A stretch of 64,000 bases of DNA. Origin: Sphingobacterium wenxiniae (lineage in GTDB: Bacteria > Bacteroidota > Bacteroidia > Sphingobacteriales > Sphingobacteriaceae). Below the pieces are notes generated by a model. That model searched no databases. It was given only the letters and a program-made list of their open reading frames with translations, and was not told where the DNA came from. A program made the position numbers and the translations under genes. The stretch is from NCBI RefSeq assembly GCF_900116225.1, contig NZ_FOZZ01000003.1, positions 1 through 64,000 of the forward strand, in the 5' to 3' direction. Shown here piece after piece: positions 37,209 through 46,123 of the stretch; position 1 is the stretch's first letter, and each line of letters opens with the position of its first letter.

Positions 37209-37679
37209 ATGGATAAAAAGTACGCAAATTACGATTTAGACAATCTAGATATTCAGATTTTGTCTATTTTAATGGAAAATGCCTCCATTCCTTACACAGA
37301 AATCGCAAAAAAACTAATTGTTTCAGGCGGAACTATACATGTTCGCATGAAAAAAATGGAAGAACTTGGAATAATTAGAGGATCTCAGCTAATTATTAAT
37401 CCTCAAAAGGTTGGTTTTGACATTACAGCCTTCTTGGGAATCTATTTGGAGAAAGGTTCGCAGTATTCTGATGCTGTAAAACAGCTACAGGATATTAAAG
37501 AAGTAGTCGAATTGCATTATTGTACCGGTCAATACAGTATGTTTGCCAAAATTGTCTGCCGCGACACAGCACATCTGCGTAAAGTCTTGAACGAAGACAT
37601 CCAGGCATTGAAAGGAATCCAGCGCACGGAAACTATCATCTCTTTGGAAGAAAGTATTAAAAGACAAATTACTTTATAA
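37209..37679 (+). CDS. Lrp/AsnC-family transcriptional regulator
   Basis: The 156-residue protein has an N-terminal helix-turn-helix (DNLDIQILSILMENASIPYTEI ... SGGTIHVRMKKMEELGII) and a C-terminal RAM/ligand-binding ferredoxin-like domain (TAFLGIYLEKGSQYSDAVKQL). Such proteins bind amino acids and form octamers. It faces the arginine operon convergently, so control of arg genes is a plausible but unproven idea. Preceded by an AT-rich 180-base leader region. Confidence 0.93.
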   Translation: MDKKYANYDLDNLDIQILSILMENASIPYTEIAKKLIVSGGTIHVRMKKMEELGIIRGSQLIINPQKVGFDITAFLGIYLEKGSQYSDAVKQLQDIKEVVELHYCTGQYSMFAKIVCRDTAHLRKVLNEDIQALKGIQRTETIISLEESIKRQITL

Positions 37680-37681
37680 TC

Positions 37682-37715
37682 AAAGAGCCGACTGAAAGTC
37701 GGCTCTTTGATTATA
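37682..37715. terminator. Bidirectional terminator between the Lrp gene and argE
   Basis: AAAGAGCCGACT and AGTCGGCTCTTT form a 12-bp inverted repeat at 37682-37708 with a 3-base loop, immediately after the Lrp stop (37679). T/A-rich flanks suit termination in both directions. Confidence 0.75.
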
Positions 37716-38778
37716 ATACTTTTCCCAGCAATTCGATATAAAACCGAATTCCGTTCTCAATTTCCGTGAGGTAAATAAATTCATCGGCAGTATGCGAACG
37801 GGCTGAGTCACCAGGGCCGACTTTTAGGGAGGGATATGGAATCAAAGCTTGGTCGCTCATTGTAGGGCTACCGTATAGCTTCGCTCCTAAAGTCATGCCA
37901 GCTTTTACTATTGGGTGTTGGAGATCTATCGTGGAAGGGTTTAGCCGCGTAGAGCGTGCCTGCACAGAAGAATGAACATGTTCACGGATAATAGCCAACA
38001 CTTCTTCATTGTTATAAACATCCGTTGTACGGACATCCACAACAAAAGTGCAGGAAGCCGGAACAACATTATGCTGCGAACCTGCCTGAATCATGGTCAA
38101 GGACATTTTCACCGGGCCAAGGTGCTCGGATACTTTCGGGAATTGATACGTCCTAAACCACTCGACATCCCGCATCGCTTTATAAATAGCATTTTCCCCT
38201 TCTTCCCGAGCTGCATGACCGGAGATGCCTTTGGCTTCACAATCCAGTACCATTAACCCTTTTTCGGCAACAGCCAAATCTAATAATGTTGGTTCGCCAA
38301 CAATAGCAAAATCAATTTTTTTCAGATGTTTGATAGCTTCTTCCACACCATTCTTTCCCGAGACCTCTTCTTCAGCAGAAGCCAACAAACACAGGTTATA
38401 ATCCAAATTCTCTTCCGCATAATAATACAGAAAAGCAGCAATCAAAGACACAAGACAGCCTCCGGCATCATTACTTCCCAAGCCATATAATTTCCCATCC
38501 TCCACTAAAGGTTCAAAAGGGTTCTTGGTATATCCCGGATTGGGTTTCACTGTATCATGATGGGAGTTGAGTAAAATGGTAGGCTTCGAAGCATCGAAAT
38601 ACTTGTTATAAGCCCAGATATTATTCTCCACACGCTCAACCTTTATACCTCTTTGCTCAAAAAAAAGACACAACTGAGCAGCCGTGTCCTTCTCTTCCCT
38701 ACTAAATGAGGGGATGGAAATAAGCGCTTTGAGCAACGCGATACTATCCGCTGTCAGAAGCATTATATCCTTATTCAT
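37711..38778 (-). CDS. argE: M20-family N-acyl-L-ornithine/citrulline deacylase (ArgE-like)
   Basis: The 355-residue metallo-enzyme removes the N-acyl group in the last arginine steps. The M20 metal-site motifs are NSHHDTVKP (His-Asp), GLGSNDAGGC (shared Asp) and AEEEVSGKNG (catalytic Glu-Glu). In the argF' pathway the substrate is N-acylcitrulline, so that is the expected role here. The start ATG at 38778 overlaps proC by 8 bases; the frame start at 38859 lies within proC. Confidence 0.88.
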   Translation of the reverse strand: MNKDIMLLTADSIALLKALISIPSFSREEKDTAAQLCLFFEQRGIKVERVENNIWAYNKYFDASKPTILLNSHHDTVKPNPGYTKNPFEPLVEDGKLYGLGSNDAGGCLVSLIAAFLYYYAEENLDYNLCLLASAEEEVSGKNGVEEAIKHLKKIDFAIVGEPTLLDLAVAEKGLMVLDCEAKGISGHAAREEGENAIYKAMRDVEWFRTYQFPKVSEHLGPVKMSLTMIQAGSQHNVVPASCTFVVDVRTTDVYNNEEVLAIIREHVHSSVQARSTRLNPSTIDLQHPIVKAGMTLGAKLYGSPTMSDQALIPYPSLKVGPGDSARSHTADEFIYLTEIENGIRFYIELLGKVL

Positions 38779-39571
38779 TATACAGTCCTCCTGCCTTTTT
38801 AGCAGATAATTTAATGCCTTTGATGAAAGCCGAACTAAAGCCATTATGCTCCATTTCATTCAGTCCCGCAATAGTACAGCCTTTAGGAGAAGTAACTTTA
38901 TCAATCTCTCCTTCTGGGTGGTTTTGGGTTTGTAATAAAAGATCGGCAGCACCTTTGGCTGTCTGCACCGCCATTTTGAGCGCATCATGTGCATGGAAGC
39001 CAATTTCCACCCCACCCTGTGATGCAGCACGGATTGCACGCAAGAAGAAAGCGATGCCACAGGCACAAAGTGCCGTTGCGGAAGTCATCAAATCTTCTTG
39101 GATCACCACAACAGAACCAACAGATTCAAATAAGGTTTCAATCTGCTTAATTTTAGCTTCTTCCGCATTATCCGTAGCAATACAAGTCATGGATTGTCCG
39201 ATAGCAATGGCGGTATTAGGCATCGCGCGAATCACTGTCTTCTCTTCTCCCAAAACAGCTTTTACATCTGAACAATTTACTCCCGATACCACAGACACAA
39301 TAATCTGTTGGTGGTTCAGAGCAGGCTTGATATCTTCCATTACCTTACGAAGCTGTTGTGGCAAAATCGCCAACACCACAATCTCTGCGGTTTTCGCTGC
39401 TTCCGCATTGTTATCACTGATCTGAAATCCCAATTCCGCTTCTTCTTTCAAAGAGGAAAGACTACGACGTGTCAAGGTTATATCCGATGTCTGATAAAGT
39501 CCTGATTTCACTAAGCCTTTCGCTAACGAAAAGCCGATATTTCCACTGCCTATAATTGCTATTTTGCCCAT
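38771..39571 (-). CDS. proC: Pyrroline-5-carboxylate reductase
   Basis: The 266-residue NAD(P)H enzyme makes proline from P5C. Rossmann motif IGSGNIGFSLAKGL at the start, followed by AILPQQLRKVM and the C-terminal dimer domain with SPKGCTIAGLNEME. It is embedded in the arginine operon between argB and argE, coupled by overlap to argE. Placement suggests proline and arginine supply are controlled together. Confidence 0.94.
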   Translation of the reverse strand: MGKIAIIGSGNIGFSLAKGLVKSGLYQTSDITLTRRSLSSLKEEAELGFQISDNNAEAAKTAEIVVLAILPQQLRKVMEDIKPALNHQQIIVSVVSGVNCSDVKAVLGEEKTVIRAMPNTAIAIGQSMTCIATDNAEEAKIKQIETLFESVGSVVVIQEDLMTSATALCACGIAFFLRAIRAASQGGVEIGFHAHDALKMAVQTAKGAADLLLQTQNHPEGEIDKVTSPKGCTIAGLNEMEHNGFSSAFIKGIKLSAKKAGGLYNE

Positions 39572-39575
39572 AATT

Positions 39576-40370
39576 TTATTTTGAAACTAAACAAGTGCCA
39601 AATCCTCCCTGCTGAAACAGATGTAGATTAGCCGCATTTCCAATATACACATTTTTCACGCCTTTGCCAATCGCGTGAAACGCGTTTTGCAGCTTGGGAA
39701 CCATGCCTTCATAAATTACACCCTCCGATTTAAGACTGTCAAAATCTTTCTCGGTAATTGATTGGATAACAGAATTATCATCGTTTACATCCCTCAACAC
39801 ACCGTTTTTCTCAAAGCAATACACCAAACTGGTTTCATACAAATCAGACAGAGAGACAGCCAAGGCTGAAGCGATCGTATCCGCATTAGTATTCAACAGT
39901 TGACCAAGTCCATTATGTGTAATCGCGGAGAATATCGGTGTAAATCCTGCCTCCAGAAACTTTTTGACGCCCAATTTATTGACCGAATCCACCAAAATAT
40001 CACCTACAAAACCGTAATCAATATCCTTTACCGGACGCTTTACCGCCTTTATGCTATTCGCATCAGCTCCGCTCAGCCCCAAGGCATCACAACCATGCTT
40101 TTGAAGGGCCGCAACGATTTTTTTATTGGTTAGACCAGCATAAACCATCGTTACCACATCCAACATTGGTTCATCAGTGATACGCCTGCCTTCCACCATC
40201 TTGGCCTCAATACCAATCTCCGCAGCTAAGCGTGTAGCAATCTTTCCTCCGCCATGCACCAATATTTTCTTACCCGGCAAGGCAGCAAATTTTTCAAGAA
40301 ATCGTTGCAATTCACTTTCATCGTCAATCACATTTCCACCTATCTTAACGATATTCAGCACACTTCCCAT
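39576..40370 (-). CDS. argB: Acylglutamate kinase (ArgB)
   Basis: The 264-residue amino-acid kinase phosphorylates N-acetylglutamate (or N-succinylglutamate where the pathway uses succinyl). The family motifs are NIVKIGGNVID, KILVHGGGKIATRLA (glycine-rich) and a C-terminal MVPKLQNAFHAI segment. The start MGSVLNIV is normal. It is followed 4 bases later by proC. No PII-binding N-terminal helix typical of arginine-inhibited forms is seen. Confidence 0.94.
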   Translation of the reverse strand: MGSVLNIVKIGGNVIDDESELQRFLEKFAALPGKKILVHGGGKIATRLAAEIGIEAKMVEGRRITDEPMLDVVTMVYAGLTNKKIVAALQKHGCDALGLSGADANSIKAVKRPVKDIDYGFVGDILVDSVNKLGVKKFLEAGFTPIFSAITHNGLGQLLNTNADTIASALAVSLSDLYETSLVYCFEKNGVLRDVNDDNSVIQSITEKDFDSLKSEGVIYEGMVPKLQNAFHAIGKGVKNVYIGNAANLHLFQQGGFGTCLVSK

Positions 40371-40389
40371 CTATTTCTTTTTCTATTAT

Positions 40390-41352
40390 TTATTTAATCG
40401 TCTCCAACATTCTTTTCAATACAACCTGAGCTGCCCAAACACGATTACTCGCCTCTTTGATGACCAACGAGTTTGGACCATCCAATATTTCTGAGGAAAG
40501 TTCCAAATCACGTCTCACAGGTAAACAATGCATAACTTTAGCATCATTCGTAATGGCTAGTTTCTCGTTGTCCATCATCCAACTTCCTTCAACCGGATAT
40601 ACCTTGCCGTATTCTTTATAGGAAGACCAGTTTTTCACATATACAAAATCAGCACCTTGCAACGCTTCTTTCAAATCATGTGTAATAGCGGCTCCCTGTG
40701 TAAAATCCTCATTTAGGTCATATCCTTCCGGATGAGCGATGGTAAATTCCACCAATCCTTGTTCCTGCGCTTTGCACATCCACTCCGAGAAAGAATTTGG
40801 CACAGCTTGCGGTAAGGCTTTTACATGTGGTGCCCAAGCTAAAACGACTTTGGGTTTAGCCACATTTTTATGCTCCGTAATTGTTATCAGATCCGTCAAA
40901 CTTTGCAACGGATGACGGGTAGCACTTTCCAAGGACACCACAGGCACACCACAAAATTTGATGAACTTATTGAAAAGATCTTCATTATAATCTGCTTCTT
41001 TGTCTTTCAGGCTCGGAAACGAACGCAAACCTAAGATATCGCAATACTCACCCATTACCGCTGCCGCTTCACGAATATGCTCCACTGTTGTACCATTCAT
41101 CACCACACCATCCTGCGTCTCCAAGGCCCAACCATCCTTATCCATATTCATGACCATAACATTCATACCAAGGTTCATTGCTGCTTTTTGTGTGCTCAAA
41201 CGTGTCCGCAGACTCGGATTCAAGAATACCAGACCCAATGTTTTATGTTTTCCCAATGATTCATTTGCATTGGGGTTAGCTTTCAGCTCCAAGGCTTCCT
41301 TTACAATCTCTGATAGATTGTCTACATCAACTACCGAAAAAAATTTGTTCAT
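40390..41352 (-). CDS. argF': N-acyl-L-ornithine carbamoyltransferase (argF')
   Basis: The 320-residue enzyme transfers carbamoyl to an N-acylated ornithine. Carbamoyl-phosphate motif SLRTRLSTQ, then ATRHPLQSLTD and MHCLPVRR, match the argF' group (N-succinyl- or N-acetylornithine type) rather than classical ornithine transcarbamylase. At position 90, where the succinyl enzyme of Bacteroides has Pro and the acetyl enzyme Glu (family knowledge), this protein has Val in NGTTVEHI. The substrate is thus not determined. Confidence 0.88.
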   Translation of the reverse strand: MNKFFSVVDVDNLSEIVKEALELKANPNANESLGKHKTLGLVFLNPSLRTRLSTQKAAMNLGMNVMVMNMDKDGWALETQDGVVMNGTTVEHIREAAAVMGEYCDILGLRSFPSLKDKEADYNEDLFNKFIKFCGVPVVSLESATRHPLQSLTDLITITEHKNVAKPKVVLAWAPHVKALPQAVPNSFSEWMCKAQEQGLVEFTIAHPEGYDLNEDFTQGAAITHDLKEALQGADFVYVKNWSSYKEYGKVYPVEGSWMMDNEKLAITNDAKVMHCLPVRRDLELSSEILDGPNSLVIKEASNRVWAAQVVLKRMLETIK

Positions 41353-41363
41353 TTTTCAAATTA

Positions 41364-41460
41364 AAAAGTCAATCCCCCTAACCCCCGAAGGGGGAATAAT
41401 CCACTTTGCTCCCCTCCTTGCCGTGCCTCGGCCAAGACGAGGGAGGGGCTGGGGAAGGAA
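41364..41460. repeat. GC-rich hairpin repeat between argD and argF'
   Basis: The 100-base gap contains CCCCCTAACCCCCGAAGGGGG, then CTCCCCTCCTTG near GAGGGAGGGGCTGGGG, forming inverted repeats. This is unlike the coding flanks and of a type that recurs in Bacteroidota genomes between genes, so I take it as a dispersed intergenic repeat within the arg operon. Confidence 0.55.
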
Positions 41461-42591
41461 TTATCTCAACCGCTCCTCAAAAGCCGTCAAAAATCTATCA
41501 GCGATTTCCTTAGTAATATTCAGCGCCGGTAAGATACGAATAACATTGGGTTTCGCCTCGCCGGTGAAGATTCTATTTTTAAGCAACAGATCTTTTTTGA
41601 CATGATTCAATTCCGCAGGCAAATCGATACCGATCATCAAACCACGACCACGGACTTCCTGAACTTTATCAAATTTCTTCAATTCATCAATAAGATAATC
41701 TCCTACAGCTCGCGCATTTTCTAAGAGGTTCTCCTGTTGAATGATATCCAACACTGCTACTGCTGCCGCACAAGCCAAATGATTCCCACCAAAAGTAGTA
41801 CCTAAAAGTCCATAAGAAGCTTTAAATTTCGGAGCAATGGCAATCCCTCCAATTGGGAATCCGTTACCCATTCCTTTAGCCATTGAGTAGACATCCGCTT
41901 CTACTCCTGCATAATCATGCGAGTAAAAATCTCCTGTACGTCCATAACCACATTGTACGGAGTCCGCAATGAAAACACTGCTATATTGATCGCACAGCGT
42001 TCTTATCAAACGTAAAAACGGAAGAGAAGCTTCACGAATACCGCCAACACCTTGAATACCTTCAATAATAACAGCAGCGATTTCCTCTCCAAAATCTTCA
42101 AAAGCTTTCGTCAAAGCCTCTTCATCATTGAAAGGCAAAAAGACTACATTTTCGGTCTCATTTACCGGTGCAACAATCGCCGGATTATCAGTAGCAGCTA
42201 CAGCCAAAGATGTCCGACCGTGAAACGACTTACTAAAAGCAATGATTTTCTTTCTCCCCGTGTGAAAAGAAGCCAGTTTAAGTGCATTTTCATTAGCTTC
42301 AGCCCCGGAATTACACAAGAACAAGGTATAGTCATTCTTCCCGGAGATTTCGCCTAATTGTCGTGCCAATTGTTTTTGGATTGGGATTTCAACAGAATTG
42401 GAATAAAAGCCAATTTTATGCAGTTGCGAAGTCAAAGTTTCAACATAATGTGGGTGCGTATGTCCAATAGAGATCACCGCATGTCCGCCATATAAATCCA
42501 GGTATTCATTACCTGCCGCATCCCAAACAGTGGAGCCTTCTGCCCGCACAATGTTGATGGGATTGATGGGATAAACATTAAACAAATCCAT
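41461..42591 (-). CDS. argD: Acylornithine aminotransferase (ArgD)
   Basis: The 376-residue PLP enzyme transaminates N-acylglutamate semialdehyde to N-acylornithine. Class III aminotransferase motifs are visible: LDLYGGHAVISIGHTHP, NSGAEANENALKLA, VIIEGIQGVGG, FIADSVQCGYGRTG and SMAKGMGNGFPIGG (the PLP lysine). It is the first gene of the operon in this window; argC and argG are absent here. The hairpin repeat separates it from argF'. Confidence 0.93.
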   Translation of the reverse strand: MDLFNVYPINPINIVRAEGSTVWDAAGNEYLDLYGGHAVISIGHTHPHYVETLTSQLHKIGFYSNSVEIPIQKQLARQLGEISGKNDYTLFLCNSGAEANENALKLASFHTGRKKIIAFSKSFHGRTSLAVAATDNPAIVAPVNETENVVFLPFNDEEALTKAFEDFGEEIAAVIIEGIQGVGGIREASLPFLRLIRTLCDQYSSVFIADSVQCGYGRTGDFYSHDYAGVEADVYSMAKGMGNGFPIGGIAIAPKFKASYGLLGTTFGGNHLACAAAVAVLDIIQQENLLENARAVGDYLIDELKKFDKVQEVRGRGLMIGIDLPAELNHVKKDLLLKNRIFTGEAKPNVIRILPALNITKEIADRFLTAFEERLR

Positions 42592-42678
42592 TTTTATGAA
42601 TAAGAATATGTGGGTTTAGATAAAATACTGTGTACAAATATAAATAACAGCCTGATAATAATACATCAGAAAATAAAA

Positions 42679-42703
42679 AAGCCCATCAAATACTGATGGG
42701 CTT
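42679..42703 (-). terminator. Terminator of the ribosomal/rpoA operon
   Basis: A perfect 10-bp stem, AAGCCCATCA (42679-42688) with TGATGGGCTT (42694-42703), is followed on the minus strand by TTTTTT. It lies 23 bases after the rplQ stop. Confidence 0.88.
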
Positions 42704-42726
42704 CCCTATAATTGAAATAAGATAAA

Positions 42727-43254
42727 TTAATCTTTTTTCTCTTCTGTTGCAGGAGTTTCTTCCGCCGCTGCTTCTTCAGCTTTAACTTCTGTAACTTCTT
42801 CTGCAACCACAGCCTTTTCAGTAGTAGCTTTTTTCTTAGCACCACCGCGTCGGCGTGTAGTTTTCTTCTCAGTTTTAGCTGTTGTTCCGTAAACCTCGTT
42901 GTAATCTACCAACTCGATGAATGCCATTTCAGCGTTGTCACCAAGACGATTTTCCATCTTGATAATACGTGTGTATCCACCTGGACGAGTAGCTACTTTT
43001 TCCGAAATTTCACGGAAAAGGATTGTTACAGCTTCCTTGTCTTTCAAGTAAGCAAATACAGTACGACGAGAGTGAGTCGTATCGTTTTTAGATTTTGTAA
43101 TCAAAGGCTCAACGTAAGTACGCAATGCTTTAGCCTTAGCCAAAGTAGTAGTAATACGTTTGTGTTTGATTAATGAAGTCGCCATGTTAGCTAACATCGC
43201 CTTACGGTGACTGTCAGTGCGCCCTAAGTGGTTTACTTTTTTTCCGTGTCTCAT
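42727..43254 (-). CDS. rplQ: 50S ribosomal protein L17 with acidic C-terminal tail
   Basis: Large-subunit protein; core [20 protein letters not shown] and [20 protein letters not shown]. The 175-residue product is about 50 residues longer than usual because of a Lys/Ala/Glu-rich tail ([18 protein letters not shown]). Last gene of the cluster, separated from rpoA by 144 bases that contain A-rich and TACTCAATAC repeats. Confidence 0.97.
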   Translation of the reverse strand: MRHGKKVNHLGRTDSHRKAMLANMATSLIKHKRITTTLAKAKALRTYVEPLITKSKNDTTHSRRTVFAYLKDKEAVTILFREISEKVATRPGGYTRIIKMENRLGDNAEMAFIELVDYNEVYGTTAKTEKKTTRRRGGAKKKATTEKAVVAEEVTEVKAEEAAAEETPATEEKKD

Positions 43255-43290
43255 TTTTTGTTTTGTTTTTTGTGCGTACCGTTCTTATTT

Positions 43291-43351
43291 AAAGTAAAAA
43301 GTAAAAGTAAAAAGTAAAAAATCTCTATACTCAATACACTGTACTCAATAC
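43291..43351. repeat. AAAGT and TACTCAATAC short repeats between rpoA and rplQ
   Basis: AAGTAAA units repeat at 43291-43320, then TACTCAATAC appears twice (43328-43337 and 43342-43351). The stretch is noncoding and low-complexity, similar in style to the repeat ahead of sdhB. No hairpin or promoter is clear. Confidence 0.5.
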
Positions 43352-43398
43352 TACAGAGGAATTACGCAACAGGTCGCTTATTTGTTTTTACTTAATTA

Positions 43399-44391
43399 TT
43401 ATTCTTCGTCTAATTTGTATTTTGCTAAGTTCATTCCGAAAGACAAGCCTTTTGATTTAACAAGTTCTTGAATTTCGCTCAATGACTTTTTACCGAAGTT
43501 ACGGAATTTCAACATATCCGCAACGTCATAGGTCACAAGCTCAGCCAAAGTACGGATATCCGCTGCTTTAAGACAGTTCAATGCACGCACTGAAAGATCC
43601 AAATCAACCAATTCAGTTTTCAAAATCTTACGCATGTGCAAGATTTCTTCATCTACGACTTTAGTCTCTTCTTTAGTTTGTGATTCTAACAACATATTCT
43701 CATCAGAGAACAACATGAAGTGCTGGATCAAAATCTTAGCTGCTTCTTTCAATGCCTCCTCTGGATGGATTGAACCGTCTGTAGAGATATCCAACAATAA
43801 TTTTTCATAGTCAGTTTTTTGCTCTACACGATAGTTTTCAATCGTATATTTTACATTCTTGATTGGCGTAAAGATAGAATCTACAGCGATAAGACCTACA
43901 GGACCATCAGTAACTTTGTTTTCTTCAGCATTTACATAACCACGTCCTTTAGCCACTGACAACTCTACTTCGATAGTGATTGAGTTATCCATGTTACAAA
44001 TCACCAACTCAGGATTCAAAACAGTGAAATTATTAGAGAACTTAGTAATATCGCCCGCAGTGAACTGTTCCTGACCTGTGATAACCACAAAGATTTTCTC
44101 ACTATCACCTTGCTCACCCGTTTTTTGGAAACGAACTTGTTTAAGGTTCAAGATAATCTCGGTAACATCTTCAACAACACCCTTGATAGTAGAAAATTCG
44201 TGCGAAACGCCTGAAAACCTTACCGACGTAATTGCATATCCTTCTAACGAGGACAATAAAATACGGCGCAAAGCATTACCAATAGTTACACCAAAACCAG
44301 GCTCTAATGGACGAAATTCGAAAGTACCATCAAAATCTGTTGATTTTTGCATGATAACTTTATCCGGTCTTTGAAATGCTAAAATTGCCAT
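43399..44391 (-). CDS. rpoA: RNA polymerase alpha subunit
   Basis: The 330-residue protein has the N-terminal assembly domain ([30 protein letters not shown]) and a C-terminal helical domain ([19 protein letters not shown] ... KNFG-like [15 protein letters not shown]) that contacts DNA and regulators. Length as in other bacteria. Placed between rpsD and rplQ, as in the alpha operon; a hairpin lies in the gap to rpsD. Confidence 0.98.
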   Translation of the reverse strand: MAILAFQRPDKVIMQKSTDFDGTFEFRPLEPGFGVTIGNALRRILLSSLEGYAITSVRFSGVSHEFSTIKGVVEDVTEIILNLKQVRFQKTGEQGDSEKIFVVITGQEQFTAGDITKFSNNFTVLNPELVICNMDNSITIEVELSVAKGRGYVNAEENKVTDGPVGLIAVDSIFTPIKNVKYTIENYRVEQKTDYEKLLLDISTDGSIHPEEALKEAAKILIQHFMLFSDENMLLESQTKEETKVVDEEILHMRKILKTELVDLDLSVRALNCLKAADIRTLAELVTYDVADMLKFRNFGKKSLSEIQELVKSKGLSFGMNLAKYKLDEE

Positions 44392-44437
44392 TTATTTTCT
44401 TTTAAAAGTTTTTATTAATGAACATAAAATACAATAG

Positions 44438-44468
44438 GAGAAGTGTGATTGCAACAATCACACTTCTC
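44438..44468 (-). terminator. Hairpin between rpsD and rpoA
   Basis: A perfect 14-bp stem (GAGAAGTGTGATTG with CAATCACACTTCTC, 44438-44451 and 44455-44468) has a three-base loop and a position just after the rpsD stop (44481). On the minus strand only a weak T-rich run follows, so partial termination, processing or mRNA stabilisation are equally possible. Confidence 0.65.
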
Positions 44469-44480
44469 GCTATAATTTTA

Positions 44481-45089
44481 TTATTTAGAGTACAACTCTA
44501 CGATTAAGTTTTCTTTAATGTTTTCAGGAATATCAGCTCTTTCAGGGAAAGAAACGAAAGTTCCTTGTAGTTCATTAGCGTTCCATTCTAACCAACTGAA
44601 TTTATTGATTTTTCTACCTTCTACTGAAGCTGTGATAGCTTCCAAAGTTTTAGAACGTTCGCGAACTGCGATTACGTCACCCGGACGCAAGCTATATGAT
44701 GGGATGTTAACAACTTCGCCGTTAACAGTAATGTGCTTGTGGGATACCAACTGGCGCGCTGCCGAACGAGTTGGAGCAATACCCAAACGGTAAACAACGT
44801 TATCCAAACGAGCTTCCAATAATCTTAGGAAGTTCTCACCAGTGATACCTTGTTTCGCAGAAGCTTTTCCGAACAATGTACGGAATTGACGCTCCAAAAC
44901 ACCGTAAGTGTATTTTGCTTTTTGTTTTTCTAACAACTGAACTGCATATTCAGATTGTTTACCTCTTCTTTTCGATGGACCATGTTGTCCAGGAGGATAA
45001 TTCTTTTTTTCTAACGCTTTATCAGGCCCAAAAATTGGCTCTCTGAATTTACGTGCGATTTTGGACTTAGGTCCGGTATATCTTGCCAT
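44481..45089 (-). CDS. rpsD: 30S ribosomal protein S4
   Basis: The 202-residue small-subunit assembly protein starts [20 protein letters not shown] and contains the S4 RNA-binding domain ([34 protein letters not shown]). No zinc-binding cysteines, as in the zinc-free form. In alpha operons S4 is also the feedback repressor; whether it acts so here is unknown. Confidence 0.98.
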   Translation of the reverse strand: MARYTGPKSKIARKFREPIFGPDKALEKKNYPPGQHGPSKRRGKQSEYAVQLLEKQKAKYTYGVLERQFRTLFGKASAKQGITGENFLRLLEARLDNVVYRLGIAPTRSAARQLVSHKHITVNGEVVNIPSYSLRPGDVIAVRERSKTLEAITASVEGRKINKFSWLEWNANELQGTFVSFPERADIPENIKENLIVELYSK

Positions 45090-45157
45090 TTTTTCTCTCT
45101 GTTTGAAGTATCTTTCAGCCTATAGCTGAAGAATCTTATCTTAAACAATAAAAATTA

Positions 45158-45547
45158 TTAAACTCTTCTGCGTTTTGGAGGACGACAACCATTGTGAGGA
45201 AGTGGAGTGATATCTTTGATAGTAGTCACATCGATTCCTACAGTTTGTAGTGTACGGATAGCCGACTCACGTCCAGCTCCTGGTCCTTTCACAAAAACTT
45301 CTACTTTGCGCAATCCTAAGTCATGTGCTACTTTACCACAGTCTTGAGCAGCCTGACCAGCAGCATACGGAGTATTCTTTTTAGAACCTCTGAAGCCCAT
45401 TTTACCAGCTGATGACCATGAAATAGTTTGACCTTGATTGTTTGTCAAAGTAATGATGATGTTGTTAAAGGTAGCGTTAATGTGAGCTTGTCCTACAGGC
45501 TCGATAACAACGATACGCTTTTTAGTAACCTTTTTACTTTTAGCCAT
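45158..45547 (-). CDS. rpsK: 30S ribosomal protein S11
   Basis: The 129-residue protein lines the mRNA exit platform near the Shine-Dalgarno helix. Core motif [19 protein letters not shown] and end [10 protein letters not shown] are typical. Between rpsM and rpsD. Confidence 0.98.
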   Translation of the reverse strand: MAKSKKVTKKRIVVIEPVGQAHINATFNNIIITLTNNQGQTISWSSAGKMGFRGSKKNTPYAAGQAAQDCGKVAHDLGLRKVEVFVKGPGAGRESAIRTLQTVGIDVTTIKDITPLPHNGCRPPKRRRV

Positions 45548-45557
45548 TTCTTAATTA

Positions 45558-45935
45558 TTATTTAGTAGCTTTTTTCTTGTTTGCAACTGTTTTACGTTTA
45601 CCTTTACGCGTACGAGAGTTGTTTTTCGTACGTTGACCACGAAGAGGTAAATGCTTACGGTGACGTAAACCACGGTAACAACCGATATCCATCAAACGTT
45701 TGATGTTCAATTGAACTTCAGAACGCAATGCACCTTCAACTTTGATTTCTTCGTTGATGATGTTACGGATGGCTGCTAACTGGTCATCGTTCCATTCAGA
45801 TACTTTCACATCTTCACTGATCCCAGCTTTCTCTAAAATATAAGCCGCAGTGGAACGACCGATACCGAAAATATAGGTAAGGCCTATAACACCTCTTTTG
45901 TTTTTAGGTAAATCTATACCTGCTATCCTTGCCAT
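45558..45935 (-). CDS. rpsM: 30S ribosomal protein S13
   Basis: The 125-residue head protein contacts the P-site tRNA and L5. It begins [20 protein letters not shown] and has [20 protein letters not shown] and a Lys/Arg-rich tail. It starts 29 bases after rpmJ stops and precedes rpsK by 10 bases. Confidence 0.98.
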   Translation of the reverse strand: MARIAGIDLPKNKRGVIGLTYIFGIGRSTAAYILEKAGISEDVKVSEWNDDQLAAIRNIINEEIKVEGALRSEVQLNIKRLMDIGCYRGLRHRKHLPLRGQRTKNNSRTRKGKRKTVANKKKATK

Positions 45936-45964
45936 ATAATACTTTAAGCGATTATGTTAATAAA

Positions 45965-46081
45965 CTACCCTTGACGTTGCTTGAACTTAGGGTTCTTTTT
46001 GTTAATTACAAACAATTTTCCTTTGCGACGGATCAATTTGCAGTCCGCGCTACGTTTTTTTATAGATGCTCTTACTTTCAT
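45965..46081 (-). CDS. rpmJ: 50S ribosomal protein L36, zinc-free form
   Basis: A 38-codon gene. The product starts [20 protein letters not shown] and ends PKFKQRQG. Of the four zinc ligands of the usual form (Cys11, Cys14, Cys27, His33 in the E. coli numbering) only Cys14 remains; the others are Ser, Asn and Phe. It is therefore the C-minus type that does not bind zinc. It lies between infA and rpsM in the normal place. Confidence 0.95.
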   Translation of the reverse strand: MKVRASIKKRSADCKLIRRKGKLFVINKKNPKFKQRQG

Positions 46082-46123
46082 TGTAATACTATTTTTAAAA
46101 GCTGTTCATGTAAGAATTACTAC

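Noticed and set aside
38814..39425. 203-codon plus-strand ORF opposite proC
   Set aside because: Long, but it is the antisense of a clear ProC protein and has no motif.
41000..41605. 201-codon plus-strand ORF opposite argF' and argD
   Set aside because: Antisense of two well-supported genes and across a GC-rich repeat; low-complexity peptide.
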